NCBI RefSeq assembly: GCF_030758455.1
Contig: NZ_CP132353.1
Coordinates: 3,534,001 to 3,598,000 of the forward strand
Length of the DNA: 64,000 nucleotides
Source of the DNA: Erwinia pyri
GTDB lineage: Bacteria > Pseudomonadota > Gammaproteobacteria > Enterobacterales > Enterobacteriaceae
Direction: 5' to 3'
The position numbers and the translations under genes were made by a program. Each line of letters opens with the position of its first letter. Positions within the stretch are counted from its first letter, which is position 1. Positions 36,782 through 44,113 of this stretch are shown here, piece after piece. Under the pieces are notes generated by a model. That model was not told the DNA's origin. It made no database searches and worked only from the letters and a program-made list of their open reading frames with translations.

Positions 36782-38175
36782 ATCCAGCCTCCTTGAGTAT
36801 CAAAGAGTTACAGGGCGCGCTAACCAAAGGTGAGCTTAGCGCGCGGGATATTGCGCAGCAGACGCTCAGCCAGATTGAGCAGCTGAATCCGGCGATTAAC
36901 GCATGGACTGAGGTGACTCAAGATCGCATGCTTAATGAGGCCGATCGTCTGGATCGTCTGCGTAAAGAGGGGCCGCTGCCTCCGCTGGCCGCAGTGCCCT
37001 ACGCGGTGAAGAATCTGTTTGACGTGGCGGGCCATGTCACGCTGGCGGGTGCCAGCCTGTTCAGCGATCGTCAGGCGGCGAAGCAGGATAGCTGGGCAGT
37101 GAGCAGGCTGGGCAATGCGGGCGCCCTGCTCTCCGGCATGCTGAATATGGATGCCTATGCTTATGGCTTTACCACCGAGAACAGCCATTACGGCGCCACA
37201 AGAAACCCGCATGATGTGCAGCGTATTGCAGGCGGCTCCTCTGGCGGTTCAGCGGCGGCGGTGGCTGCCGGGCTGGTCAACTTCTCCTTAGGCACCGATA
37301 CCAATGGTTCTATCCGCGTGCCGGCTTCGCTGTGTGGGATTTTTGGCCTGAAGCCGACCTTTGGCCGCCTTTCCCGCAGCGGCAGCCAGCCGTTTGTAGC
37401 GAGCCTCGATCATATCGGGCCATTTGCCCGCTCCGTTGAGGATCTGGCCGTGGTTTATGACGCCCTGCAGGGGCGCGATCCGCACGACAGTTTCCAGGCT
37501 GAGAAAGCGACTCATCCCGCCCACCGGTTACTGGAACATGGTCTGGAAGGCCTGCGCTGCGGCGTGCTGGGCGGCTATTTCCAGACCTGGTGCAGCGATG
37601 AAGCCCGCGCCGCCGTTGCGGTAGCGGCCAGAGCGCTGAACGCCGGAGATGAGGTTCTGTTCCCGGAAGCTGAACTCGCCCGTACCGCCGCCTTTATCAT
37701 TACCGCTTCGGAGGGGGGGAATCACTATCTGCCTGCATTGCGCACTCAGCCTGAGCGGTTTGAGCCGCTTTCGCGAGAGCGTCTGCTGGCTGGGGCGATG
37801 ATCCCTTCCGCGTGGTATGTGCAGGCTCAGCGCTTCCGCCACCATTTCCGGCAGCAGGTTTTACCGCTGTTCGATCGGTTTGACGTGCTGATTGCGCCCG
37901 CCACGCCAGCTACCGCCACGCTGATTGGCGAGGAAACCATGTATATCAACGGTACTGATTTGCCAATTCGCGCGAGCATGGGGATGTTAACGCAGCCCAT
38001 CTCTTTCCTAGGGCTGCCGGTCACTACGGTGCCGCTGCAAACGCCGGGCGGTTTGCCGATCGGCCTGCAGCTGATTGCTGCGCCATTTAAAGAGGAGGCG
38101 TGCCTGCGCGCGGCCTGGGCGTTGGAAAAAATGGGTATTGCGAAAGCGGCGCCCGCCACGTTGAGTGCACAATAA
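36778..38175 (+). CDS. hpxY: AtzE-like amidase (amidase signature family)
   Basis: 465 residues. The Ser-cisSer-Lys amidase triad is visible: Lys in VPYAVKNLFDVAG, and the two Ser residues in GGSSGGSAAAVAAGLV and the following TDTNGSIRVPASLCG. Close to 1-carboxybiuret hydrolase AtzE. In the hpx pathway its exact substrate is not settled; an oxalurate- or carboxybiuret-like N-carbamoyl compound is plausible. It overlaps hpxX by four bases and hpxZ by one. Confidence 0.9.
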   Translation: MNPASLSIKELQGALTKGELSARDIAQQTLSQIEQLNPAINAWTEVTQDRMLNEADRLDRLRKEGPLPPLAAVPYAVKNLFDVAGHVTLAGASLFSDRQAAKQDSWAVSRLGNAGALLSGMLNMDAYAYGFTTENSHYGATRNPHDVQRIAGGSSGGSAAAVAAGLVNFSLGTDTNGSIRVPASLCGIFGLKPTFGRLSRSGSQPFVASLDHIGPFARSVEDLAVVYDALQGRDPHDSFQAEKATHPAHRLLEHGLEGLRCGVLGGYFQTWCSDEARAAVAVAARALNAGDEVLFPEAELARTAAFIITASEGGNHYLPALRTQPERFEPLSRERLLAGAMIPSAWYVQAQRFRHHFRQQVLPLFDRFDVLIAPATPATATLIGEETMYINGTDLPIRASMGMLTQPISFLGLPVTTVPLQTPGGLPIGLQLIAAPFKEEACLRAAWALEKMGIAKAAPATLSAQ

Positions 38176-38558
38176 TGAAAAGTGAATATATCGATCGTCC
38201 GGCAATTTTAGCTGAAGTGACCGCGGCTTTTTACCGCTATGAAGAGGCGCTGATCAGCAATGATACCGTGGAGCTGGATGAGCTGTTCTGGCATGACGAG
38301 CGCACGGTGCGTCTGGGCGCCGGAGAGAATCTGTACGGCATTGAAGAGATCAGAGCTTTTCGGGCGTCTCGTCCGGCAAAAGGGCTGGATCGCGAGTTGC
38401 GTAATACGGTGATCACCACGTTTGGTGAAGATTATGCCGTGTGCAGTACCGAGTTCATCCGCGAAGGCAGCGATAAAATCGGTCGTCAGCAGCAGACCTG
38501 GGTCAAGCTGCCCTGCGGCTGGCGGATTGTGGCTGCGCAGGTCAGTTTGATGAGCTGA
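38175..38558 (+). CDS. hpxZ: HpxZ, AtzH-like protein (DUF3225, SnoaL/NTF2 fold)
   Basis: 127 residues from the ATG at 38175, which shares a base with the hpxY stop. It looks like an NTF2-like cone fold (AEVTAAFYRYEEALISNDTVELDELFWHDE at the front in part). AtzH, its relative, acts in cyanuric acid breakdown. Last gene of hpxWXYZ; beyond it lie repeats. Confidence 0.88.
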   Translation: MKSEYIDRPAILAEVTAAFYRYEEALISNDTVELDELFWHDERTVRLGAGENLYGIEEIRAFRASRPAKGLDRELRNTVITTFGEDYAVCSTEFIREGSDKIGRQQQTWVKLPCGWRIVAAQVSLMS

Positions 38559-38654
38559 TTGGGATCTGTTTAAAGGTCAAAACCGGGTGCGGTGGCAAGG
38601 CGTTTGTTCAGGAGGCGTTATTCAAGGTCAAAACCTGGGCCGGGGGCAAGGCGT

Positions 38655-38752
38655 CACCACAGGGCACGTTATCCGGGACGCCGTGAACCCGTCCGTGGGG
38701 GCTTGGCTGCCGCATCCCTGCGGCAGACACTCGGCTAACGTGCTCCGCGGCG
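38655..38752. repeat. Fold-back module 1 in copy A
   Basis: Arms CACCACAGGGCACGTTA (38655-38671) and TAACGTGCTCCGCGGCG (38736-38752) pair with four imperfect positions. Inside is the hairpin CTGCCGCA-TCCC-TGCGGCAG (38707-38726) and the core GCCGTGAACCCGTCCGTGGG. Confidence 0.75.
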
Positions 38753-38902
38753 CCACCCATCATCTTCAGTTTTGCCCGTAAGTATGGTGGCCGCACAAGT
38801 CAAAAGCTGACAGTGCCAAATTTATGGCGGCGTTCAATACTTTGCTTTGGCTTTGGCTCTGATTTTGGTTTTTCAAACAGACAACACTAAAGCTATTGGG
38901 AA

Positions 38903-39001
38903 GGGAGAACGGGCTGATAAGCAAAAGCTAAGCGGCATGGACGCCGCTTCGCAGCCCCCATGGAAGGGTTCACGGCGTTTTTGTGTTCAGCCCGTTCTCC
39001 C
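38903..39001. repeat. Fold-back module 2 in copy A
   Basis: A perfect 15-base terminal inverted repeat, GGGAGAACGGGCTGA (38903-38917) and TCAGCCCGTTCTCCC (38987-39001), encloses 69 bases. The interior, read on the minus strand, carries the same GCCGTGAACCC core as module 1 followed by a GCGGC/GCCGC hairpin. Confidence 0.8.
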
Positions 39002-39195
39002 TGACCGGATTGCCTGAACTCGCAGACGACCTGACTTTTCTGTGCACCTTACTGCAAAACTCATAGTAGAAAGGCATACCCCTGGAGACATATTGGGGAG
39101 TTTAGTGCTTATACAGGTCAAAACCGGATTCGGGGGCAAGGCGTTTGTTCAGGAGGCGTTATTCAAGGTCAAGACCGGGTGCTGTGGTAAGGCGT

Positions 39196-39293
39196 CACCA
39201 CAGGGCACGTTATCCGAGACGTCGTGAATCCATCCCTGGAGACTTGGATGCCGCATCCCTGCGGCATACACTCGGCTAACGTGCCCTGTGGTG
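39196..39293. repeat. Fold-back module 1 in copy B
   Basis: Perfect 17-base inverted repeat CACCACAGGGCACGTTA (39196-39212) and TAACGTGCCCTGTGGTG (39277-39293). The inner hairpin ATGCCGCA-TCCC-TGCGGCAT (39248-39267) has a compensatory change at its outer pair relative to copy A. Confidence 0.8.
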
Positions 39294-39460
39294 CCACCCA
39301 TCAGATTCAGTTTTGCCCGTAAGTATGGTGGCCGCACAGGTCAAAAACTGACGGTGCCAAATTTGTGACGGCGCAATACTTTGGTTTTGCTTTTAGCATT
39401 AGCTTTAGCTTTGGCTTTGATTTTGGTTTTTCAAACAGGCAACGTTAAAGCTATCGGGAA

Positions 39461-39559
39461 GGGAGAATGGGCTGATAAGCAAAAGCTAAGCGGCATGGAC
39501 GCCGCTTCGCAGCCCCCATGGAAGGGTTCACGGCGTTTTTGTGTTCAGCCCGTTCTCCC
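39461..39559. repeat. Fold-back module 2 in copy B
   Basis: Arms GGGAGAATGGGCTGA (39461-39475) and TCAGCCCGTTCTCCC (39545-39559); the single change C to T leaves a G-U pair if transcribed. Same 99-base length as the module in copy A. Confidence 0.78.
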
Positions 39560-39592
39560 TGACCGGATTGCCTGAACTCGCAGACGACCTGA

Positions 39593-39692
39593 ATGCCGCA
39601 TCCCTGCGGCATACACTCGGCTGACGTGCCCTGTGGTGCCACCCATCATGTTCGGTGTTGCCTGGGAGTCCAGTGCTCATACAGCTCAAAAC
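39593..39692. repeat. Partial third copy of the repeat
   Basis: Immediately after copy B the inner hairpin (39593-39612) and the right arm of module 1 (TGACGTGCCCTGTGGTG) recur. Then comes a stretch (about 39659-39691) resembling the leader of copy B around 39094-39125. The left arm and module 2 are missing. Confidence 0.7.
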
Positions 39693-39747
39693 AATACTCA
39701 TTGCTGACAATGGGTTTATTACAGACCACACAGAAGCCTACGGAAAA

Positions 39748-40707
39748 TTACGCCTCCGGCGCAGGATGATGTTCCACCCAGTGATCGGCTATCTGCTGAC
39801 GTGTGCAGATCCAGACATTGTCATGTTGTTGAATATGATCCAGGAACCGCTGTAGCGCTTTAAAACGCCCCGGACGACCCAGCAGGCGGCAGTGCATCCC
39901 TATCGACAGCATCTTAGGCGAACTTTCACCCTCTTCGTAGAGCACGTCAAAACTGTCTTTCAGATAGGTGTAGAACTGCTCTGCAGTATTGAAACCTTGC
40001 GGCGTCGCGAAACGCATGTCGTTGGTTTCCAGAGTATAGGGAATAATCAAATGGGGTTTGACCGTGCCGTCCTGGCAGGTAACCTGCGACCAGAAAGGCA
40101 GATCGTCGCCGTAGTAGTCGCTGTCATAGGTGAAACCGCCCTGCTCAACCACCAGCCTGCGGGTATTCGGGCTGTCGCGACCGGTGTACCAGCCGGTTGG
40201 CGCTTTGCCGAACAGATCGGTCAGCGTGTCTATTGCCTGCTGCATATGCTGGCGCTCTGCTTTGGCCTCCATCGACTGATAGTGGATCCAGCGCCAGCCG
40301 TGGCTGACCACGTCATAATCCGCTGCTTTAATCGCTTCCACGATTTCAGGATGACGAGCCAGTGCCATCGCCACGCCGAAGACGGTTAATGGCAAGCCGC
40401 GCTTTTGAAACTCATTGTGAATACGCCAGAAGCCTGCGCGTGAGCCATATTCATAGAGCGACTCCATTGACATATGGCGCTCAGGATAGCTGGCAGCGCC
40501 GATGATATCAGATAAAAACTGCTCGGAACCTGCGTCGCCATGCAGCACGCTATTCTCCGCGCCCTCTTCATAGTTCAGCACGAACTGCACGGCAATCCTC
40601 GCATTACCCGGCCAGGCAGCATGCGGCGGATTGCCCGCATATCCCCGGAGGTCGCGCGGGTAGTTCTTGTTAAAGCTGTACTCTTTTTTCTCTGCGGCAT
40701 CAGTCAT
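39748..40707 (-). CDS. puuE: Allantoinase PuuE (polysaccharide-deacetylase fold; HpxB)
   Basis: 319 residues from the ATG at 40707, which has AAGGA eight bases upstream; a TTG two codons earlier is less likely. It belongs to the metal-independent PuuE allantoinases, not the cyclic-amidohydrolase AllB type: NodB-like fold with VQFVLNYEEGAENSVLHGD, VVSHGWRWIHYQ and GWYTGRDSPNTRRLV. It opens allantoin to allantoate. Third gene of hpxS-hpxA-puuE on the minus strand (hpxB in Klebsiella). Confidence 0.93.
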   Translation of the reverse strand: MTDAAEKKEYSFNKNYPRDLRGYAGNPPHAAWPGNARIAVQFVLNYEEGAENSVLHGDAGSEQFLSDIIGAASYPERHMSMESLYEYGSRAGFWRIHNEFQKRGLPLTVFGVAMALARHPEIVEAIKAADYDVVSHGWRWIHYQSMEAKAERQHMQQAIDTLTDLFGKAPTGWYTGRDSPNTRRLVVEQGGFTYDSDYYGDDLPFWSQVTCQDGTVKPHLIIPYTLETNDMRFATPQGFNTAEQFYTYLKDSFDVLYEEGESSPKMLSIGMHCRLLGRPGRFKALQRFLDHIQQHDNVWICTRQQIADHWVEHHPAPEA

Positions 40708-40732
40708 AGTCAAAGTCCTTGCGTCGGTACGC

Positions 40733-41479
40733 TCACTCCAGCTTCAGGCTGGCAAACTGTCCCGACAGGGTTTTTCTTACAGGATAGTCCAAATCACCAT
40801 ATTTACTGGTGGAGAGACCCAAAGCCACCAGCGACTCGACCATTTTTACGGCGGCGCCGACGCCATCAATCACCGGGATCCCTAACTCAAGCGTCAGCTC
40901 ACGGGCCAGGGTCGCCATGCCGCCGCAACCAAGCACGATAGCGCCACTGCCATCCTGTCGCTTCGCTTGTATACAGCCCTCTCGTACCTTCTCCTGGGCC
41001 AGACCGGTTCCATCCTCCAGCGCCAGAACCGGCAGATCGATGGCATGCAGCGCTGCACAATGGTGCTCAAAGCCATACTGCTGTAGCAAATGCCGGGCAA
41101 TGATCACCGTTCGCGGCAAGGTGGTGACGATAGAGAAGCGCGTCGCCACCATTGTCGCCATATGCATAGCGGCTTCGGCAATGCCAATAACCGGTCCCTG
41201 CGCCAGTTCCCGCGCGGCCAGCAGCCCAGGATCGCCAAAGCAGGCAATCACATGCCCGCTCACGCCCTGTTCGCGGCCCGCCTTGATCTGTTCCAGCACG
41301 CCTATCGCTGCAACAGCCTCGTCAAAATGCCCTTCGATGGAGGGCACGCCCTGGCTGGGGCAGACGGCAATAATCTCTGTACCCGGCCCGGCAACTGCCC
41401 GTGCGGCCGCGCCGATTGTTTCGGTCATCGCAAGGCTGGTATTAGGGTTGATCACCTGGATGAGCTGTCTCGCTGTCAT
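40733..41479 (-). CDS. hpxA: Allantoin racemase (Asp/Glu racemase family)
   Basis: 248 residues. Two Cys residues expected of the two-base racemase mechanism lie in VIACFGDPGLLAARE and IVLGCGGMATLA. The N-terminus INPNTSLAMTETIGAAA is typical of the hydantoin/allantoin racemase branch. It lets both allantoin enantiomers be used. The start overlaps the hpxS stop by four bases, and puuE follows 25 bases later. Confidence 0.9.
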   Translation of the reverse strand: MTARQLIQVINPNTSLAMTETIGAAARAVAGPGTEIIAVCPSQGVPSIEGHFDEAVAAIGVLEQIKAGREQGVSGHVIACFGDPGLLAARELAQGPVIGIAEAAMHMATMVATRFSIVTTLPRTVIIARHLLQQYGFEHHCAALHAIDLPVLALEDGTGLAQEKVREGCIQAKRQDGSGAIVLGCGGMATLARELTLELGIPVIDGVGAAVKMVESLVALGLSTSKYGDLDYPVRKTLSGQFASLKLE

Positions 41480-42195
41480 GCTTTGACTCCAAAATCTGAA
41501 AACAGGCGGGCAAAGTCCGGCAGCATTTCACCCCCACGCTCGAAGTGCAGACTGCTTACGATATGATCGAAATGTTGCTGCATTGCGTCAGCCAGCGGTG
41601 GTAAGGCTTTTTCTCTCACCAGCTCAATTAACCGGTCATGATCGTCGCAGCGGCAACCCTGCTGCCACGGCGCGCCATATGCCGCAATCACTAAAGAAGA
41701 GCGTTGCGACAGGCGGGTCACCATATCGGTCAGCACCTGATTACCGGAGATGGCCTGTAGCTGGATATGAAAAGCCGCTGAAAGCCGGATAGCTGCCGGG
41801 CCATCGTGCGCCTCATGCGCCTGCTGCTCCTGCTGGTTAAGCTTCTCCAGCGCCACCAGATGCGGCGGCTGGCAGCGCTCCAGCACCGCTGGCAGATTGG
41901 CGCACTCAATCAGCGCCCGTGTGCGAAAGATATCTCTGGCTTCCTCAACGGAAGGCGTGGCGACTTGCGCACCACGTTTGGGCGTCAGCACAATCATTTG
42001 CACCGCGGCGAGGCGTTGCAGCACCTTACGGATGCCGGTACGACTGATACCAAATACTTCCGCCAGCGCTTCTTCCGGCAGCTTGCTGCCCGGCGGCAGC
42101 TGGCGCTCAACAATCGCCGACATCAGCGCCTGATAGATAGGTTCGTCCTTGTCGGTCAGGTCAGAGGCCGTTTTCAGGCCGGTTTCACTCTTCAT
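41476..42195 (-). CDS. hpxS: GntR-family regulator (FCD type)
   Basis: 239 residues. N-terminal winged helix (about 15-80; IYQALMSAIVERQLPPGSKLPEEALAEVFGISRTGIRKVLQRLA) and C-terminal helical FCD effector domain. First gene of hpxS-hpxA-puuE and divergent from the allantoin-type permease. A palindrome TTGTATACAA of the kind used by FCD regulators lies in the shared intergenic region, suggesting control of both directions and itself. Confidence 0.88.
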   Translation of the reverse strand: MKSETGLKTASDLTDKDEPIYQALMSAIVERQLPPGSKLPEEALAEVFGISRTGIRKVLQRLAAVQMIVLTPKRGAQVATPSVEEARDIFRTRALIECANLPAVLERCQPPHLVALEKLNQQEQQAHEAHDGPAAIRLSAAFHIQLQAISGNQVLTDMVTRLSQRSSLVIAAYGAPWQQGCRCDDHDRLIELVREKALPPLADAMQQHFDHIVSSLHFERGGEMLPDFARLFSDFGVKA

Positions 42196-42251
42196 TCCCT
42201 ACTCCGGTAAACATCAGTTCCATAAAGAATCGTACACACGAACTTTAAGTT

Positions 42252-42261
42252 TTGTATACAA
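42252..42261. promoter_or_regulatory. Putative HpxS operator palindrome
   Basis: Perfect ten-base palindrome TTGTATACAA, 57 bases from the hpxS start and 12 bases upstream of a possible sigma-54 -24 element. The T-N-GTATAC-N-A pattern is common for GntR/FCD regulators. Confidence 0.5.
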
Positions 42262-42272
42262 GAAAACGATTT

Positions 42273-42288
42273 TGGCCTGGATCCTGCA
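42273..42288 (+). promoter_or_regulatory. Possible sigma-54 promoter of the permease gene
   Basis: TGGCCT-GGATC-CTGCA keeps GG and GC ten bases apart and matches TGGC and TGCA of the consensus, about 55 bases before the ATG. Weaker than the hpxF element. Confidence 0.5.
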
Positions 42289-42340
42289 ATACCTTGTCAC
42301 AACCAATTTGCGTTTATCTCTCTTCACAGGAGCAGGTTTC

Positions 42341-43834
42341 ATGCCAGAAAATCAGAATGTCACCCCGGCGTCGGCGGTTGAAGCCCACGCGAACTACAGC
42401 CCACGGCTTTGTAACGAAGATCTGGCCCCCACGCGTGACCAGAACTGGAACTGGTACAACATCTTCTCTTTCTGGATGTCCGATGTGCACAGCATGGGCG
42501 GCTATGTGGTGGCCGCCAGCTTCTTTACCCTGGGTCTTGCCAGCTGGCAGGTGCTGCTCTGCCTGCTGGTCGGCATCTGTATCGTACAGATTTGCGCCAA
42601 CCTGGTTGCCCGGCCCAGCCAGATGACCGGCGTGCCTTATGCGGTGATTTGCCGTCAGGCGTTTGGCGTGTTCGGGGCAAATATTCCGGCAGTGATCCGT
42701 GGCCTGATTGCCTTCGCCTGGTACGGCATACAGACTTATCTGGCGGCGAACGCCCTGATGCTGGTCTCGCTGAAGTTCTGGCCTGCGCTGGCTCCGATGA
42801 CGCAATCTGCCTGGCTTGGCCTCTCTCAACTAGGCTGGATTTGCTTTGGCATTATGTGGCTGGCGCAGGCAATGGTGTTCTGGCACGGCATGAATGCCAT
42901 CAAACGTTTTATTGATGTCGCCGGACCGGCGGTCTATGTGGTGATGGTCGCACTGGCGGGCTGGATTGTGTACAAAACCGGTTTCGACGGCATTTCCCTG
43001 ACTCTGGCCAGCAAGCAGCTTACCGGTAGCGAACAGGCGTGGCAGATGATTACCGCCACGGCGCTGGTGGTCTCTTACTTCTCGGGTCCGCTGCTGAATT
43101 TTGGCGACTTCTCCCGTTACGGAAAAAGCATGGGCGAAATCCGTCGCGGTAACCGCTGGGGCTTGCCGTTCAACTTCCTGCTCTTCTCTGTGGTCACCGT
43201 GGTGATTGTCTCCGGCACCCAGTCGCTGTTCGGCCATATGATCACTGACCCGATCGAAACGGTCAGCCGCGTGGGTAACGATCTGGCGGTGGCGATTGGC
43301 CTGCTGACGATGATTACGGCCACTATCGGTATCAACATTGTGGCTAACTTCGTCTCACCAGCTTTCGACTTCTCCAACTGTTCACCACAGAAAATCAGCT
43401 TCCGCACCGGCGGCATGATTGCCGCCGTGGGATCGGTGTTGCTGACGCCGTGGAACCTGTTTCAGTCACCGGAGCTTATTCACTATACGCTGGATGTGCT
43501 GGGCGCCTTTATCGGGCCGCTATTCGGCATCCTGCTCTGCGACTTTTATCTGATTAAGCGCAGCCAGATCTCCGTTAACGATCTGTTCGACGATACGCCA
43601 AAAGGCAAATACTGGTATCGCGGGGGCTTTAACCCAAAAGCGATTGCTGCGCTGGTGCCTTCGGTAGTGATTGGTCTGGTGATCAGCTTTATCCCTTCTC
43701 TGCATGAGGTGGCGAACTTTAGCTGGTTTATCGGCGTGGCGCTGTCGGCAGGCTTCTATCGCTGGATCGCCCGCGAAGAGCGCGTGGTCAGCAGCCAGGG
43801 CTATGGACGCAGCGTGGCCGTAGAGAAGAGGTAA
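42341..43834 (+). CDS. NCS1-family allantoin/nucleobase permease
   Basis: 497-residue polytopic permease from the ATG at 42341, which has CAGGAG upstream; the longer open frame overlaps hpxS and is not coding. NCS1 hallmarks: N-terminal NEDLAPTRDQNWNWYNIFSFW, and the early-helix MSDVHSMGGYV and VARPSQMTGVPYAVICRQAFG segments, as in allantoin permeases such as PucI and AllW. Its position divergent from hpxS-hpxA-puuE makes allantoin the probable substrate. Confidence 0.88.
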   Translation: MPENQNVTPASAVEAHANYSPRLCNEDLAPTRDQNWNWYNIFSFWMSDVHSMGGYVVAASFFTLGLASWQVLLCLLVGICIVQICANLVARPSQMTGVPYAVICRQAFGVFGANIPAVIRGLIAFAWYGIQTYLAANALMLVSLKFWPALAPMTQSAWLGLSQLGWICFGIMWLAQAMVFWHGMNAIKRFIDVAGPAVYVVMVALAGWIVYKTGFDGISLTLASKQLTGSEQAWQMITATALVVSYFSGPLLNFGDFSRYGKSMGEIRRGNRWGLPFNFLLFSVVTVVIVSGTQSLFGHMITDPIETVSRVGNDLAVAIGLLTMITATIGINIVANFVSPAFDFSNCSPQKISFRTGGMIAAVGSVLLTPWNLFQSPELIHYTLDVLGAFIGPLFGILLCDFYLIKRSQISVNDLFDDTPKGKYWYRGGFNPKAIAALVPSVVIGLVISFIPSLHEVANFSWFIGVALSAGFYRWIAREERVVSSQGYGRSVAVEKR

Positions 43835-43873
43835 CGAAGTGGGGGCGGCTACTCTACTGCCCCAGAAACGACG

Positions 43874-43903
43874 AAAGCCTGATTCATTGCTGAATCAGGC
43901 TTT
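43874..43903. terminator. Bidirectional terminator between permease and tRNA-Asp
   Basis: Perfect 13-base stem AAAGCCTGATTCA / TGAATCAGGCTTT with a four-base loop, between the permease stop and the 3' end of the minus-strand tRNA gene. Confidence 0.8.
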
Positions 43904-43912
43904 CTGGATACT

Positions 43913-43989
43913 TGGCGGAACGGACGGGGCTCGAACCCGCGACCCCCTGCGTGACAGGCAGGTATTCTAACCAACTGAACTACCGCTCC
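43913..43989 (-). tRNA. aspV: tRNA-Asp (GTC)
   Basis: 77-base tRNA with encoded CCA end, cloverleaf arms intact and anticodon GTC in CCTGTCACG context. Acceptor GGAGCGG pairs with CCGTTCC. Located next to dnaQ as aspV is in E. coli, and identical in sequence to the tRNA-Asp at 59615-59691. Confidence 0.97.
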
Positions 43990-44113
43990 GCGCTTTGTTC
44001 CCCGTCGGGAACGGGGCGAATATTACGGGCAGGCCCTCATGCCGTCAACGCTTTTTATGGCAGTTTACGACTGACTGCCTGTTTTTTCACCTTAATAGTG
44101 ATAACCGCCGCCG

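Larger units (their letters stand above)
38575..39034. repeat. Long repeat unit, copy A (460 bp)
   Basis: First of two direct copies that fill the space between the convergent hpxZ and puuE genes. Order within the unit: a head with the phrase GGTCAAAACC repeated at a period of 51 bases (38575, 38626); fold-back module 1 (38655-38752); a spacer with a TTTGGC-rich tract (38840-38876); fold-back module 2 (38903-39001); and a tail ending CGACCTGA. The last 134 bases (38901-39034) differ from copy B at one position. No coding frame is shared in a credible way by the copies. Family name not known to me. Confidence 0.85.
39116..39592. repeat. Long repeat unit, copy B (477 bp)
   Basis: Second direct copy, same module order as copy A and 81 bases downstream of it. 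Most of the extra length relative to A lies in the hexamer-like (GCTTTA/GCTTTG) tract at 39380-39428, which is longer here. Fold-back module 1 is at 39196-39293 and module 2 at 39461-39559. Confidence 0.85.

Noticed and set aside
38587..39642. Small open frames within the long repeats
   Set aside because: They arise in several frames and on both strands, are not preserved consistently between copies and lack ribosome-binding sites.
38575..39692. CRISPR array
   Set aside because: Only two long units and a fragment, no short regularly spaced repeats with unique spacers, and no cas genes nearby.
26036..43834. Insertion sequence or integrase marking the purine island
   Set aside because: No transposase, integrase or terminal repeats were found at its borders; only the intergenic repeats described above.
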